Source: DASTCZ01 sp963704455 (lineage in GTDB: Bacteria > Acidobacteriota > Terriglobia > Acidiferrales > UBA7541). Taken from it: a stretch of 64,000 bases of DNA. Below are positions 32,261-39,553 of the stretch, piece after piece. A program made the translations under genes and the position numbers. The notes under the pieces are model-generated. The model saw only the letters and a list, made by a program, of their open reading frames with translations, was not told the DNA's origin and ran no database searches. Numbering within the stretch: the stretch's first letter is position 1; each line of letters starts with the position of its first letter. The stretch is taken from the NCBI GenBank assembly GCA_963704455.1, contig OY969905.1:2976001-3040000 (forward strand), in the 5' to 3' direction.

Positions 32261-33541
32261 ATGGCGAAGTATATCGAGCACGATGCGGCGAAAGATGGAG
32301 TGGACCGCCGGGGCTTCTTGCAGTGCATGGCCTGGGCGGGGACGGGAGTGCTGTGGACGCTGAAGGGGGGCGTGCTGCGCTCGGCCTTGCTTGGGCGCGG
32401 CGGCGCGGATGAACTGGGCGCGGCGGCAGGCAGCGAGTTTTCATTTGTGCAAATCAGCGACAGCCACATTGGGTTTGATAAACCGGCGAATCCGGATGTG
32501 GCGGCGACGCTGGGCGAGGCGGTAGCAAGAATTAATTCACTACCGAACGCGCCGGCATTTCTTTTGCATACGGGCGACATCAGTCACTTATCGAGGCCGG
32601 CGGAATTTGACGCGGCGGAGCAGATCCTGAAAAGCGCACGGGCGGAGCGGGTGTATTACGTGCCGGGCGAGCACGATGTGATCGGCGACAACGGGAAGTT
32701 GTATCTGGAGCGTTACGGAAAAGGGACGCGCGGCGACGGCTGGTATTCGTTCGATCACAAGGGCGCGCACTTCGTCGGATTGGTGAACGCGTCAAATTTG
32801 AAGCCGGGCGGGATGGGACAACTTGGCGGGGAGCAATTGGAGTGGCTGGAAAAAGATTTGAAGGGACATTCCGCGAGCACGCCAATTGTGGTGTTCGCGC
32901 ACATTCCGCTGTGGGCTGTGTATCCGGAATGGGGCTGGGGAACGGATGACTCGGCGCAGGCGCTTTCGTACTTGAAGCGATTCGGGTCGGTGAGCGTGTT
33001 GAACGGACACATCCACCAGACGATGCAGAAGGTGGAGGGGAACATTACATTTCACACGGCGATGTCCACGGCGTTTCCGCAACCCGCGCCGGGCAGTGCG
33101 CCTTCGCCCGGGCCGATGAAGGTGCCCGCGGAGCGGCTGCGCAGCGTGCTGGGAATTACGGAAGTGAATTTCGCGGCAGGACGCAACACGCTGGCGATTG
33201 TGGATACACCGCTGGCGGCGACGGCCGCGGATATGGGCGGGATGAATATGTCCGGGAGCGGAAAAAAGCCGGCGACGGGAAAACCGGGGGCGAACGAAAT
33301 TTACATTGATAACTTCAGCTTTTCACCGGCGAGCCTGACGGTTCCAGCGGGAACGAAACTTACTTGGACCAATAAAGATGATGTGCCGCACAACGTGATC
33401 AGCACCGAGAACAAATTTGCGTCAGCGGTGCTGGATACGGATCAGGTGTTTTCTTACAAGTTCGATGCGGCGGGAAATTACGGTTACTACTGCTCGATTC
33501 ACCCGCGGATGACGGGCAAAGTGATTGTGCAGGCGGCTTGA
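32261..33541 (+). CDS. Tat-exported metallophosphoesterase fused to a cupredoxin domain
   Basis: A 426-aa protein; ATG 32261 follows GGAGGG. The N-terminus carries a twin-arginine-like signal (DRRGFLQCMAWAGTGVLW, Arg16-Arg17). The calcineurin-like phosphoesterase core has its motifs in order: QISDSHIGF (D67, H69), HTGDISH (D106), GEHD (136-139, in place of GNHD), VVFAHIPLW and LNGHIHQ. From about residue 345 a plastocyanin-like domain follows (IDNFSFSPASLTVPAGTKLTW), with type 1 copper ligands in DVPHNV and YYCSIHPRM. The combination suggests a periplasmic phosphoesterase with a redox or copper-binding partner domain. Substrate unknown. Confidence 0.88.
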   Translation: MAKYIEHDAAKDGVDRRGFLQCMAWAGTGVLWTLKGGVLRSALLGRGGADELGAAAGSEFSFVQISDSHIGFDKPANPDVAATLGEAVARINSLPNAPAFLLHTGDISHLSRPAEFDAAEQILKSARAERVYYVPGEHDVIGDNGKLYLERYGKGTRGDGWYSFDHKGAHFVGLVNASNLKPGGMGQLGGEQLEWLEKDLKGHSASTPIVVFAHIPLWAVYPEWGWGTDDSAQALSYLKRFGSVSVLNGHIHQTMQKVEGNITFHTAMSTAFPQPAPGSAPSPGPMKVPAERLRSVLGITEVNFAAGRNTLAIVDTPLAATAADMGGMNMSGSGKKPATGKPGANEIYIDNFSFSPASLTVPAGTKLTWTNKDDVPHNVISTENKFASAVLDTDQVFSYKFDAAGNYGYYCSIHPRMTGKVIVQAA

Positions 33542-33627
33542 TCTTCCCCCGAGGACGCCGTCCTGCCACCTCCGACTCGAATGGGGCGGCGGCCACTCCC
33601 CATTGAAATGCGGCGAGAAGCCGGCGC

Positions 33628-33667
33628 AAAAAACTTCGGGCTCCGCAAGACGCAGAGCCCGAAGTTT
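33628..33667 (-). terminator. Rho-independent terminator of the cytochrome gene
   Basis: A perfect 13-bp inverted repeat (33631-33643 with 33655-33667, AAACTTCGGGCTC and its complement) with an 11-nt loop. On the minus strand the stem merges into six consecutive T residues (33633-33628), the form of an intrinsic terminator, 30 bp past the stop of the minus-strand cytochrome gene. It may also act on plus-strand transcripts from the phosphoesterase gene. Confidence 0.8.
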
Positions 33668-33697
33668 AATGTGACGAGAAACCGTGTCTGCTTGAGC

Positions 33698-34897
33698 TTA
33701 GTGGTCGCCGGGCGGATTGCCTCCGGTGGGAGCAGGGGCGGCGGGCTTCACGAACTTCGAATCGTCAATCGGAACGTTTTGCTGCGCGCTGTCAATTTGA
33801 ATCGAAAAGCGTCCCCCGGGCCGCGAGAGAGTCCAGCGGAACGGGATTTTTATTCCGTCCACCGCGCGGTAGTCGGTGTAATCCACTTGAACGGGCATGA
33901 AGCCGAATCCGACATCATTCAAGCGGACGACGCGAGCGAGCAAACCGGTCTGCTCGTCGAAATAAAAGCGCGTGATTGGCGCACCCGGCCCGCGGCCAGT
34001 GAGGACGTACATATCTTTGTCGCCAATCTTGTCCGGACGGCCAAGGCGCCACGAAGTAAAGACTTGTTTTAGATTTCCGGGAAACGCGAGGGAGGCATCC
34101 ACCATCGAACTCATCGAATCGATTGCGTTCATGTCACGAGCGCCGCCGCGGCCTCCGCCCATCCATCCAGCGGTGCCGTCGAACGCGGTGAATCCATCGC
34201 CGTTCTGGCCGTGGGAAACGGAGACGCGCTTGTTGGGGGCTTTCATGTAGATGTCGATCGGGGTTGGAGGCCCACCGGAGAGGACATTTCCTTTTTCCGT
34301 GCGGGTGGAAATTTTTGCGAGCGCGTCCGCGCCGCCGAGGGCTTCGAGATACTTGGCAAGGATTCTGTCGGGAGTGGGAGGCGGAGTTGCAGGCGGAGTG
34401 TTTGCCGCTGGTGGTTGCGGGCGTTCGCCTTCGGTTTCGAGAACAGCAGGAATGCCAACCGGGCTCTCGGTGCCGCGATGGCAAGTGTTGCAGGTGATCT
34501 GGCGTTCGCTGTTAAAGGAATTTTTGTTGAGATCCAGGGTCATCTGCATCATTTTGCGCGCGGTGGCCTTTGAACGCTTGTCATCTTTTTCAGGGACAAG
34601 ATGAGGGCGGCCATCCGGGCCGTTTTCCAGCACGTGGCAGGCGTCACATTCGACACCGAGCGACGCAGCAATGAAATTCATGGATGGGACGAGCTTATCT
34701 GCGTCGAGATCCTTCAGGACCTGGATATTCTTGAATTGTTCGGGAGCTTTCTTCGGCGTTGCGGCAGGAGCGGCTTGTGTGCCGCCAGCCTGCGCCGGAG
34801 CGGGATTGGACTGCGCTTGCCCAGCGGCGATGGCCAAAGCCAGCGCCACGCCGAGCAGCGCGAGGCTCAGGATGTTGATGCGAGACTTCTTGGTCAT
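33698..34897 (-). CDS. Exported diheme c-type cytochrome (reaction-centre cytochrome-like) with LolA-like domain
   Basis: A 399-aa protein with signal peptide (MTKKSRINILSLALLGVALA), an Ala/Pro-rich linker and a CytoC_RC-like domain beginning FKNIQVLKDLDADKLVPSMNF. Heme sites are C84-DA-CH and C136-NT-CH. From about residue 185 (TPDRILAKYLEALGGADALAK) a LolA-like domain follows, including FYFDEQTGLLARVVRL and VDGIKIPFRWTL. The architecture matches the protein at 18377-19552. Single gene with its own terminator; AGGGGG precedes ATG 34897. Likely periplasmic or outer-membrane-associated electron transfer. Confidence 0.84.
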   Translation of the reverse strand: MTKKSRINILSLALLGVALALAIAAGQAQSNPAPAQAGGTQAAPAATPKKAPEQFKNIQVLKDLDADKLVPSMNFIAASLGVECDACHVLENGPDGRPHLVPEKDDKRSKATARKMMQMTLDLNKNSFNSERQITCNTCHRGTESPVGIPAVLETEGERPQPPAANTPPATPPPTPDRILAKYLEALGGADALAKISTRTEKGNVLSGGPPTPIDIYMKAPNKRVSVSHGQNGDGFTAFDGTAGWMGGGRGGARDMNAIDSMSSMVDASLAFPGNLKQVFTSWRLGRPDKIGDKDMYVLTGRGPGAPITRFYFDEQTGLLARVVRLNDVGFGFMPVQVDYTDYRAVDGIKIPFRWTLSRPGGRFSIQIDSAQQNVPIDDSKFVKPAAPAPTGGNPPGDH

Positions 34898-35471
34898 TGT
34901 TCCCCCTCAGAATCCGTAATCGAGCGTTGAATTCTATCAGACGCGGCAAAGGTTCCGCTTGTTATCTTTAATTTTAAAATTTTGCGATTCAGAAATGGGT
35001 GAGCAGGAAATGCGGCGCAAAGAGCGCGGCGCGGGGGTAGTACTACAACCCGGGTACCGGAAAAAATGGGGCCATTGGGTGATTGAGACAGGCCGCGCGC
35101 AAAGCGGAAGATGATGGCAACGGGTTGGGGGTGCGCTGCGGGGACGGCGCCACCGAGAGATCGGTAGCGCAGGCGAGCTACCCAACCCGCCAGACCCATT
35201 CTGCCGGTCCCCCCCAAGCGCTCCTCTTCCGGCTGGCGGAGTGGGTCGTTTCACTGCGCCGGACATTTTCTTCCCCCTGAAAACCCCATAATCGTTGCGA
35301 AATTAAGCGCTGGGAACTCGGCATGGAAACTTGCGTGCCCCTGTTACTATTGGGAGCAATACACGGAGCATCCAAGTCCATGGAAATAAAGGCTTCGCAG
35401 TGCGTGCCGGGGAGCGATTGTGTCGGCGGCGGGCGACTGCGTTGGGGGCAGAGTCAGGGGAAACTGACAGC
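34898..35471 (+). other. Intergenic region between divergent genes
   Basis: About 570 bp without a supportable gene. Open frames run into it from both sides only because of GC-rich composition. No convincing promoter, palindrome or RNA fold was recognised; it must contain the divergent promoters of the cytochrome gene and of the gene starting at 35472. Confidence 0.45.
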
Positions 35472-36425
35472 ATGAATCCTTCGAGGAACAAAACGGGGAG
35501 GGCAGGGCTAGCGGATGTAATGCTTGGCGAGGCGCTCGGCGTTGTGTTGGCAGGGGCGTTGGCGGGAGCACTCTTGATGATGGATGCCGGGGCGATGGCG
35601 GCGGGGCGCGGGGTTGCCACGGCGGGTGCCGAGCCAGCAGGGCTGAATGCGGATGTGTCGAGAGCGTTCAATCAATACGTCCAACTGGCGGAGCAACAGA
35701 TCGCCGGAGAGGTGCGGCCCGGCGGGGCGTTTCTGATGCTGGATCGACTGCCGGCGGGCGGGCACGAGGCTGCGTATGCGGCGCTTCGGGGCGGCGAGCT
35801 GCGGATCGAGCGATTGGAAACGCAGGACAACGGACACGCCGTTGAATGTCCGGGATGCATGATCCATCACTGGATCGGGATCGTGTTCATCCCCGGAGCG
35901 ACCCTGGAGAAAACGCTGCGGCTGGTGCAGGACTACGATCACCAGGCGGAGGTGTACGCGCCGCAGGTGGTCCGCGCGAAATTGCTTTCGCACACGGGCG
36001 ATGACTTCCATATTTTCATGCGGCTGCGGCAGAAAAAAGTAATCACCGTGGTGCTGGACACGGAGCACGACGCGCATTACGACCGGATCGACGCGACGCG
36101 GACGGCGAGCCGCAGCATTTCCACGCGCGTGCAGCAAGTGGAAGATGCGGGGGAGCCCGGCGAGCGAGATTTGCCGGAAGGGCGCGACGGCGGTTTTTTG
36201 TGGCGCATCAATAGTTACTGGAGATTCGTGGAGCGCGATGGCGGAGTGTATGTGCAATCGGAGTCCATTTCTTTGACGCGCAGCATCCCGGCGGGGCTGG
36301 GCTGGCTGGTGGGGCCGTTTGTGGAAAGCATACCGCGAGAATTGCTGCGCGCGACATTGGAGAACACGCGGAAGGGACTGATGAATCACGAAAGCGCAGG
36401 CGCTGTTGCCTCGATCCACAAATGA
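35472..36425 (+). CDS. Exported protein of unknown function with SRPBCC/START-like features
   Basis: A 317-aa protein. The open frame starts at 35331, but ATG 35472 gives a signal-like N-terminus (hydrophobic about residues 14-37, LGVVLAGALAGALLMM). The central part reads HHWIGIVFIPGATLEKTLRL, VQDYDHQAEVYAPQVVRAKL, FHIFMRLRQKKVITVVLDTE and DGGFLWRINSYWRFVERDGG, with SISLTRSIPAGLGWLVGPFV towards the end. The strand pattern and the conserved 'phase' from 'DYDHQAEVY' to the final helix resemble SRPBCC/START-type lipid-binding folds seen in uncharacterised acidobacterial proteins. No catalytic motif visible. Function unknown. Confidence 0.6.
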   Translation: MNPSRNKTGRAGLADVMLGEALGVVLAGALAGALLMMDAGAMAAGRGVATAGAEPAGLNADVSRAFNQYVQLAEQQIAGEVRPGGAFLMLDRLPAGGHEAAYAALRGGELRIERLETQDNGHAVECPGCMIHHWIGIVFIPGATLEKTLRLVQDYDHQAEVYAPQVVRAKLLSHTGDDFHIFMRLRQKKVITVVLDTEHDAHYDRIDATRTASRSISTRVQQVEDAGEPGERDLPEGRDGGFLWRINSYWRFVERDGGVYVQSESISLTRSIPAGLGWLVGPFVESIPRELLRATLENTRKGLMNHESAGAVASIHK

Positions 36426-36563
36426 AAATCTAGATTGGCGAGCCGAGACGCGAAACGCCAGTTTCAAATCTCATTCCACATTGGAACGCAAAGAAACCAC
36501 GGCAAAAATTGCGCGGAATAGCGGGCAGCCGCGATGGAGTAAACTTGCATCCAACGACGAGCG

Positions 36564-37415
36564 ATGAGATTCCCGACTCCGATTCTTGCTTTAGGAATTC
36601 TTCTGGGCGGCGCAGGGTTTGTTGCCGGAACCTTTGCGGAGACCGGTGCGGCTGCTGCGTCCGACAGCCAACTGGATGCGGGCTTTCACAAGCTTTACGA
36701 ACTGCATTTCGCGGACGCACGCACCGAAATCACCGCGTGGGAAAAAGCGCGGCCGAATGATGCGATGGGTCCCATGGCCGAAGCGGCCAGCTATCTTTTT
36801 GAGGAGTTCTACGCGCAGGGCGTGCTCAGCTCGGATTATTTTCTGGATGATGACCAGCTTTTCGGCAACAAGCCGCTGAAGCCGAACCCCGAACGTCGCG
36901 CGGCATTTGAGAGCGCGATCGGGCGCACGCAAAAACTCGCGCTGGCGCGGCTGAACGACCACCCGAACGACGCGGACGCGCTGCTGGCACTGGCGATTTC
37001 GACGGGGATGCGCGGCGACTACGCGAGCATCATCGAAAAAAAGCAATTTGAGAGCCTGGGACGCATCAAGGACGCAGACGCGATCGCCACAAAGCTGCTT
37101 GCGGTGGATCCCAGCCGAGCCGATGCCGACCTTCCGATCGGGGCCGCGCAGTACATCATCGGGTGCCTGCCGGGTTACAAGCGATTCATCCTGTGGTTTG
37201 ACGGGATTCATGGAGATCGCGCGGCGGGAATGGGACGATTGCGCGAGACCGCGGAAAAGGGACATTACCTGCGGCCGTTCGGCAAACTATTGCTGGCGCT
37301 GGCAGCGTTGAGGGAAAAACAGAAGGACCTGGCGCGCAATGAGTTTCAACAGCTCGCGGCGGAATTTCCCGGCAATCCGCTGTTTGCAAAAGAGCTGGCA
37401 AAACTGAACAGGTAA
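36564..37415 (+). CDS. Exported TPR-like protein of unknown function
   Basis: A 283-aa protein with a signal peptide (MRFPTPILALGILLGGAGFV, cleavage near TFAET). The mature part is almost wholly helical with TPR-like helix pairs (LYELHFADARTEITAWEKAR, DADALLALAISTGMRGDY, LLALAALREKQKDLARNEFQ). A conserved-looking centre contains IGAAQYIIGCLPGYKRFILW and GIHGDRAAGMGRLRETAEKG. It follows the SRPBCC-like gene by about 140 bp on the same strand. Probably a periplasmic scaffold or binding protein; partner unknown. Confidence 0.65.
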   Translation: MRFPTPILALGILLGGAGFVAGTFAETGAAAASDSQLDAGFHKLYELHFADARTEITAWEKARPNDAMGPMAEAASYLFEEFYAQGVLSSDYFLDDDQLFGNKPLKPNPERRAAFESAIGRTQKLALARLNDHPNDADALLALAISTGMRGDYASIIEKKQFESLGRIKDADAIATKLLAVDPSRADADLPIGAAQYIIGCLPGYKRFILWFDGIHGDRAAGMGRLRETAEKGHYLRPFGKLLLALAALREKQKDLARNEFQQLAAEFPGNPLFAKELAKLNR

Positions 37416-37511
37416 TCCGCTGCTGCGTCTCCACCTTAATATCCACTTAAACCCATTCGCAGCCATCCGCGTCAATTCGCCAACCGTTGCGGTTTAGCCT
37501 TCCGTGTTAGT

Positions 37512-37535
37512 CTCCCGAAGACTTCTGTTCGGGAG
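37512..37535 (+). promoter_or_regulatory. Hairpin sequestering the Shine-Dalgarno of the SDR gene
   Basis: CTCCCGAA (37512-37519) pairs perfectly with TTCGGGAG (37528-37535) across an 8-nt loop. The only good Shine-Dalgarno for ATG 37542 (GGGAG, 37531-37535) lies entirely in the 3' arm. The structure could reduce translation and be opened by temperature, a ligand, an RNA or an upstream ribosome. The absence of a T-run argues against a terminator. Confidence 0.45.
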
Positions 37536-37541
37536 CGCGCA

Positions 37542-38402
37542 ATGTTTCAAGAAAATTTACTTTCAGGGCGGACGGTTTTTCTGACCGGCGGCGGCACGGG
37601 GCTTGGCCGTTCCATGGCGCTGCGCATGGCGGGGCTTGGCGCGAAAATGTTTTTGGTGGGGCGGCGTGAAGAGCCATTGCGCGAAACCACGGAAGCGATT
37701 CGCAAGGCGGGCGGCGCGTGCGCATTTGCGACGGCGGATGTGCGCGAGTTCGCGGCGGTGGAGGCGGCCGTAGCAGCGGCCGAACACGAATTCGGCCGCG
37801 TGGATACGTTGATCAACAATGCCGCGGGGAATTTCATCGCGCGCACGGAAAAAATTTCGGCGAACGCGTTCGCGGCCGTGGTGGGCATCGTGCTGCAGGG
37901 GTCATTTCACTGTACGCTTGCACTTGGCCGCAAGTGGATCGCCGCGCGGCAACCGGGCACGGTGCTCAGCATCGTGACCACATACGCCGCCGCGGATTGC
38001 GGGTCCGGCTTCGTTGTGCCTTCAGCCTGCGCGAAGGCCGGAGTACTGGCGATGACGCGGTCGCTGGCCGTCGAATGGGCGAGGCACAACATCCGCCTGA
38101 ACGCGATTGCGCCGGGGCCATTTCCGACGGAAGGCGCATGGTCGCGCCTGATGCCGACCAAGGAATTTGAGGAGCACGCACGCGCGAAAAATCCCATGAA
38201 GCGGTTTGGGCGTCACGATGAGCTGGCGAACCTGGCCGTTTATTTGATCGCGGACGGATCGGGCTACGTGAATGGCGAATGCGTTGTGATTGACGGCGGC
38301 CAATGGCTGCGCGGGGCGGGAGAGTTCAACGATCTGGCTGACCTGCCCGACGCTGTATGGGAAGTGATTGAATCCGCGCGAAAACCAGCGGCCACAAAAT
38401 GA
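37542..38402 (+). CDS. SDR-family oxidoreductase, 2,4-dienoyl-CoA reductase-like
   Basis: A 286-aa Rossmann-fold reductase. The NAD(P)-binding motif TGGGTGLGRS and the NNAAGNF motif are clear. The active-site region VPSACAKAGVLAMTRSLAVEW has the Lys of the DECR-like branch (SAxAKAG) in place of the classical Y-x-x-x-K, and the C-terminal part has RLNAIAPGPFPTEGAW and NGECVVIDGGQWL. This fits 2,4-dienoyl-CoA reductases acting in unsaturated fatty-acid beta-oxidation, probably NADPH-dependent. It stands alone; its ribosome binding site is folded in a hairpin. Confidence 0.88.
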   Translation: MFQENLLSGRTVFLTGGGTGLGRSMALRMAGLGAKMFLVGRREEPLRETTEAIRKAGGACAFATADVREFAAVEAAVAAAEHEFGRVDTLINNAAGNFIARTEKISANAFAAVVGIVLQGSFHCTLALGRKWIAARQPGTVLSIVTTYAAADCGSGFVVPSACAKAGVLAMTRSLAVEWARHNIRLNAIAPGPFPTEGAWSRLMPTKEFEEHARAKNPMKRFGRHDELANLAVYLIADGSGYVNGECVVIDGGQWLRGAGEFNDLADLPDAVWEVIESARKPAATK

Positions 38403-38579
38403 CTCAATATCAGCCTCCATGCGCGCGAAAAGTGCCATCCTGAGCCCTGAGACCCCACTGGTACTTCAGGACACTTAACTGTTACTCCCGTACCATGTTC
38501 AAGTTGACGGTCTAGATGGTAAGTTTTGGATCGAAGCTGCACCCCTTCCTTACGCGGGTTTGCGTAAGGAGCGATTGCC

Positions 38580-39092
38580 ATGACAGACATACACATCCAC
38601 AGGTGTCCAGGGCGGAGAGACGGCGGATTCTCGCTCATCGAATTGTTGATCGTCGTCGCCGTGATTTTGGTGATTGCGGCAATCGCGATTCCCTCACTCA
38701 CACACGCAAAAATGGCGGCGAATGAGGCCGCGGCGGTTTCGGCGTGTCGCACGCTGGCAACCGAAGAAGCCAATTACGACGCAGCGTACTCGTCAGGGTA
38801 CTCATTAACATTGGTTGCACTCGGGCCGCCCCCTCCGGGGAGCGTGGCGTCACCTGCGAATGCGGACCTGGTTGATGTGGAGCTTGCCACAGGGATTCGC
38901 GGCGGCTATCACTACATTTACACAGCGATTGACCCGACGGGCTCCGGCCGACCGAGCGGATTCCAAATCAACGCCAACCCGATCAGCCCCGGCATCACCG
39001 GACTGTGGTATTTCTACGTGGATCAATCAAACGTGATTCGCCAGAATTACGGTGCACCGGCGGACCAGAACTCGGCTCCCGCCCCGCACTAG
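38580..39092 (+). CDS. Type IV pilin-like protein (prepilin)
   Basis: A 170-aa protein with a class III signal: a 16-residue leader ending GG, then F-S-L-I-E with Glu at mature position 5, and the hydrophobic helix LLIVVAVILVIAAIAIPSL. Prepilin peptidase would cleave after Gly16 and methylate Phe. The globular C-terminal part has strands (GYHYIYTAIDP, GLWYFYVD) but only one Cys, so no disulfide loop. AAGGAG precedes ATG 38580. No pilus assembly gene lies in the window, so it may be a minor pilin or pseudopilin. Confidence 0.87.
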   Translation: MTDIHIHRCPGRRDGGFSLIELLIVVAVILVIAAIAIPSLTHAKMAANEAAAVSACRTLATEEANYDAAYSSGYSLTLVALGPPPPGSVASPANADLVDVELATGIRGGYHYIYTAIDPTGSGRPSGFQINANPISPGITGLWYFYVDQSNVIRQNYGAPADQNSAPAPH

Positions 39093-39162
39093 CCAGCCGC
39101 GCTGTTTCAACCCCCTCCAGGAAAGCTGAAATCTTCCGTGTGACTATTTTCCACGTGACGAA

Positions 39163-39203
39163 TTGACATAGGGCGCGTCTATATGTAGCGTAGCCGTATA
39201 TGG
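39163..39203 (+). promoter_or_regulatory. Promoter with overlapping candidate PadR operator
   Basis: A perfect -35 TTGACA (39163-39168) is followed after 17 bp by a weak -10 (TAGCGT, 39186-39191). An imperfect palindrome with ATAT at both ends and inner GC pairs (about 39181-39202) covers the -10 region, where a PadR repressor could compete with RNA polymerase. The PadR gene starts at 39217. Confidence 0.45.
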
Positions 39204-39216
39204 AGGCTACCCGCCC

Positions 39217-39543
39217 ATGCAGCCCGAGTTAAAAAAAGGCACCGCAGAAGTTCTCATTTTGTCCTTGCTAGAAAACCGTCCACGGCATGGCTACGAAATC
39301 GCCAAGTTGATCGAGCAGCGCTCGGAAGGCGTGCTCGAGTTCCATGTAGCGTCGCTCTACCCGATGCTTTACCGGCTGGAGCGGCGCGGATGGATCGAAG
39401 GACGCTGGCTCGAAAAAGCGGGGCAGCGGCGGCGACGCTATTACAAGCTGACGGCTGCCGGAAGACGCGCGCTGCCCGCGCAGCGGAAGACCTGGCGGGA
39501 ATTTATCCGCGCGATCCAGCGCGTCGCACAGGTGGAGGGGTAA
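39217..39543 (+). CDS. PadR-family transcriptional regulator
   Basis: A 108-aa winged-helix protein: ELKKGTAEVLILSLLENRPR, HGYEIAKLIEQRSEGVLEFH, ASLYPMLYRLERRGWIEGRW and the wing RRRRYYKLTAAGRRAL. It ends 10 bp before the first of three tandem ADOP permeases, so it probably governs that array. The operator proposed at its promoter suggests autorepression. Inducer unknown. Confidence 0.93.
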   Translation: MQPELKKGTAEVLILSLLENRPRHGYEIAKLIEQRSEGVLEFHVASLYPMLYRLERRGWIEGRWLEKAGQRRRRYYKLTAAGRRALPAQRKTWREFIRAIQRVAQVEG

Positions 39544-39553
39544 CCGCAGAGTG

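Noticed and set aside
18377..34897. Photosynthetic reaction-centre function for the cytochromes
   Set aside because: No reaction-centre or pigment genes are present; this cytochrome family is known in non-phototrophic Acidobacteriota.
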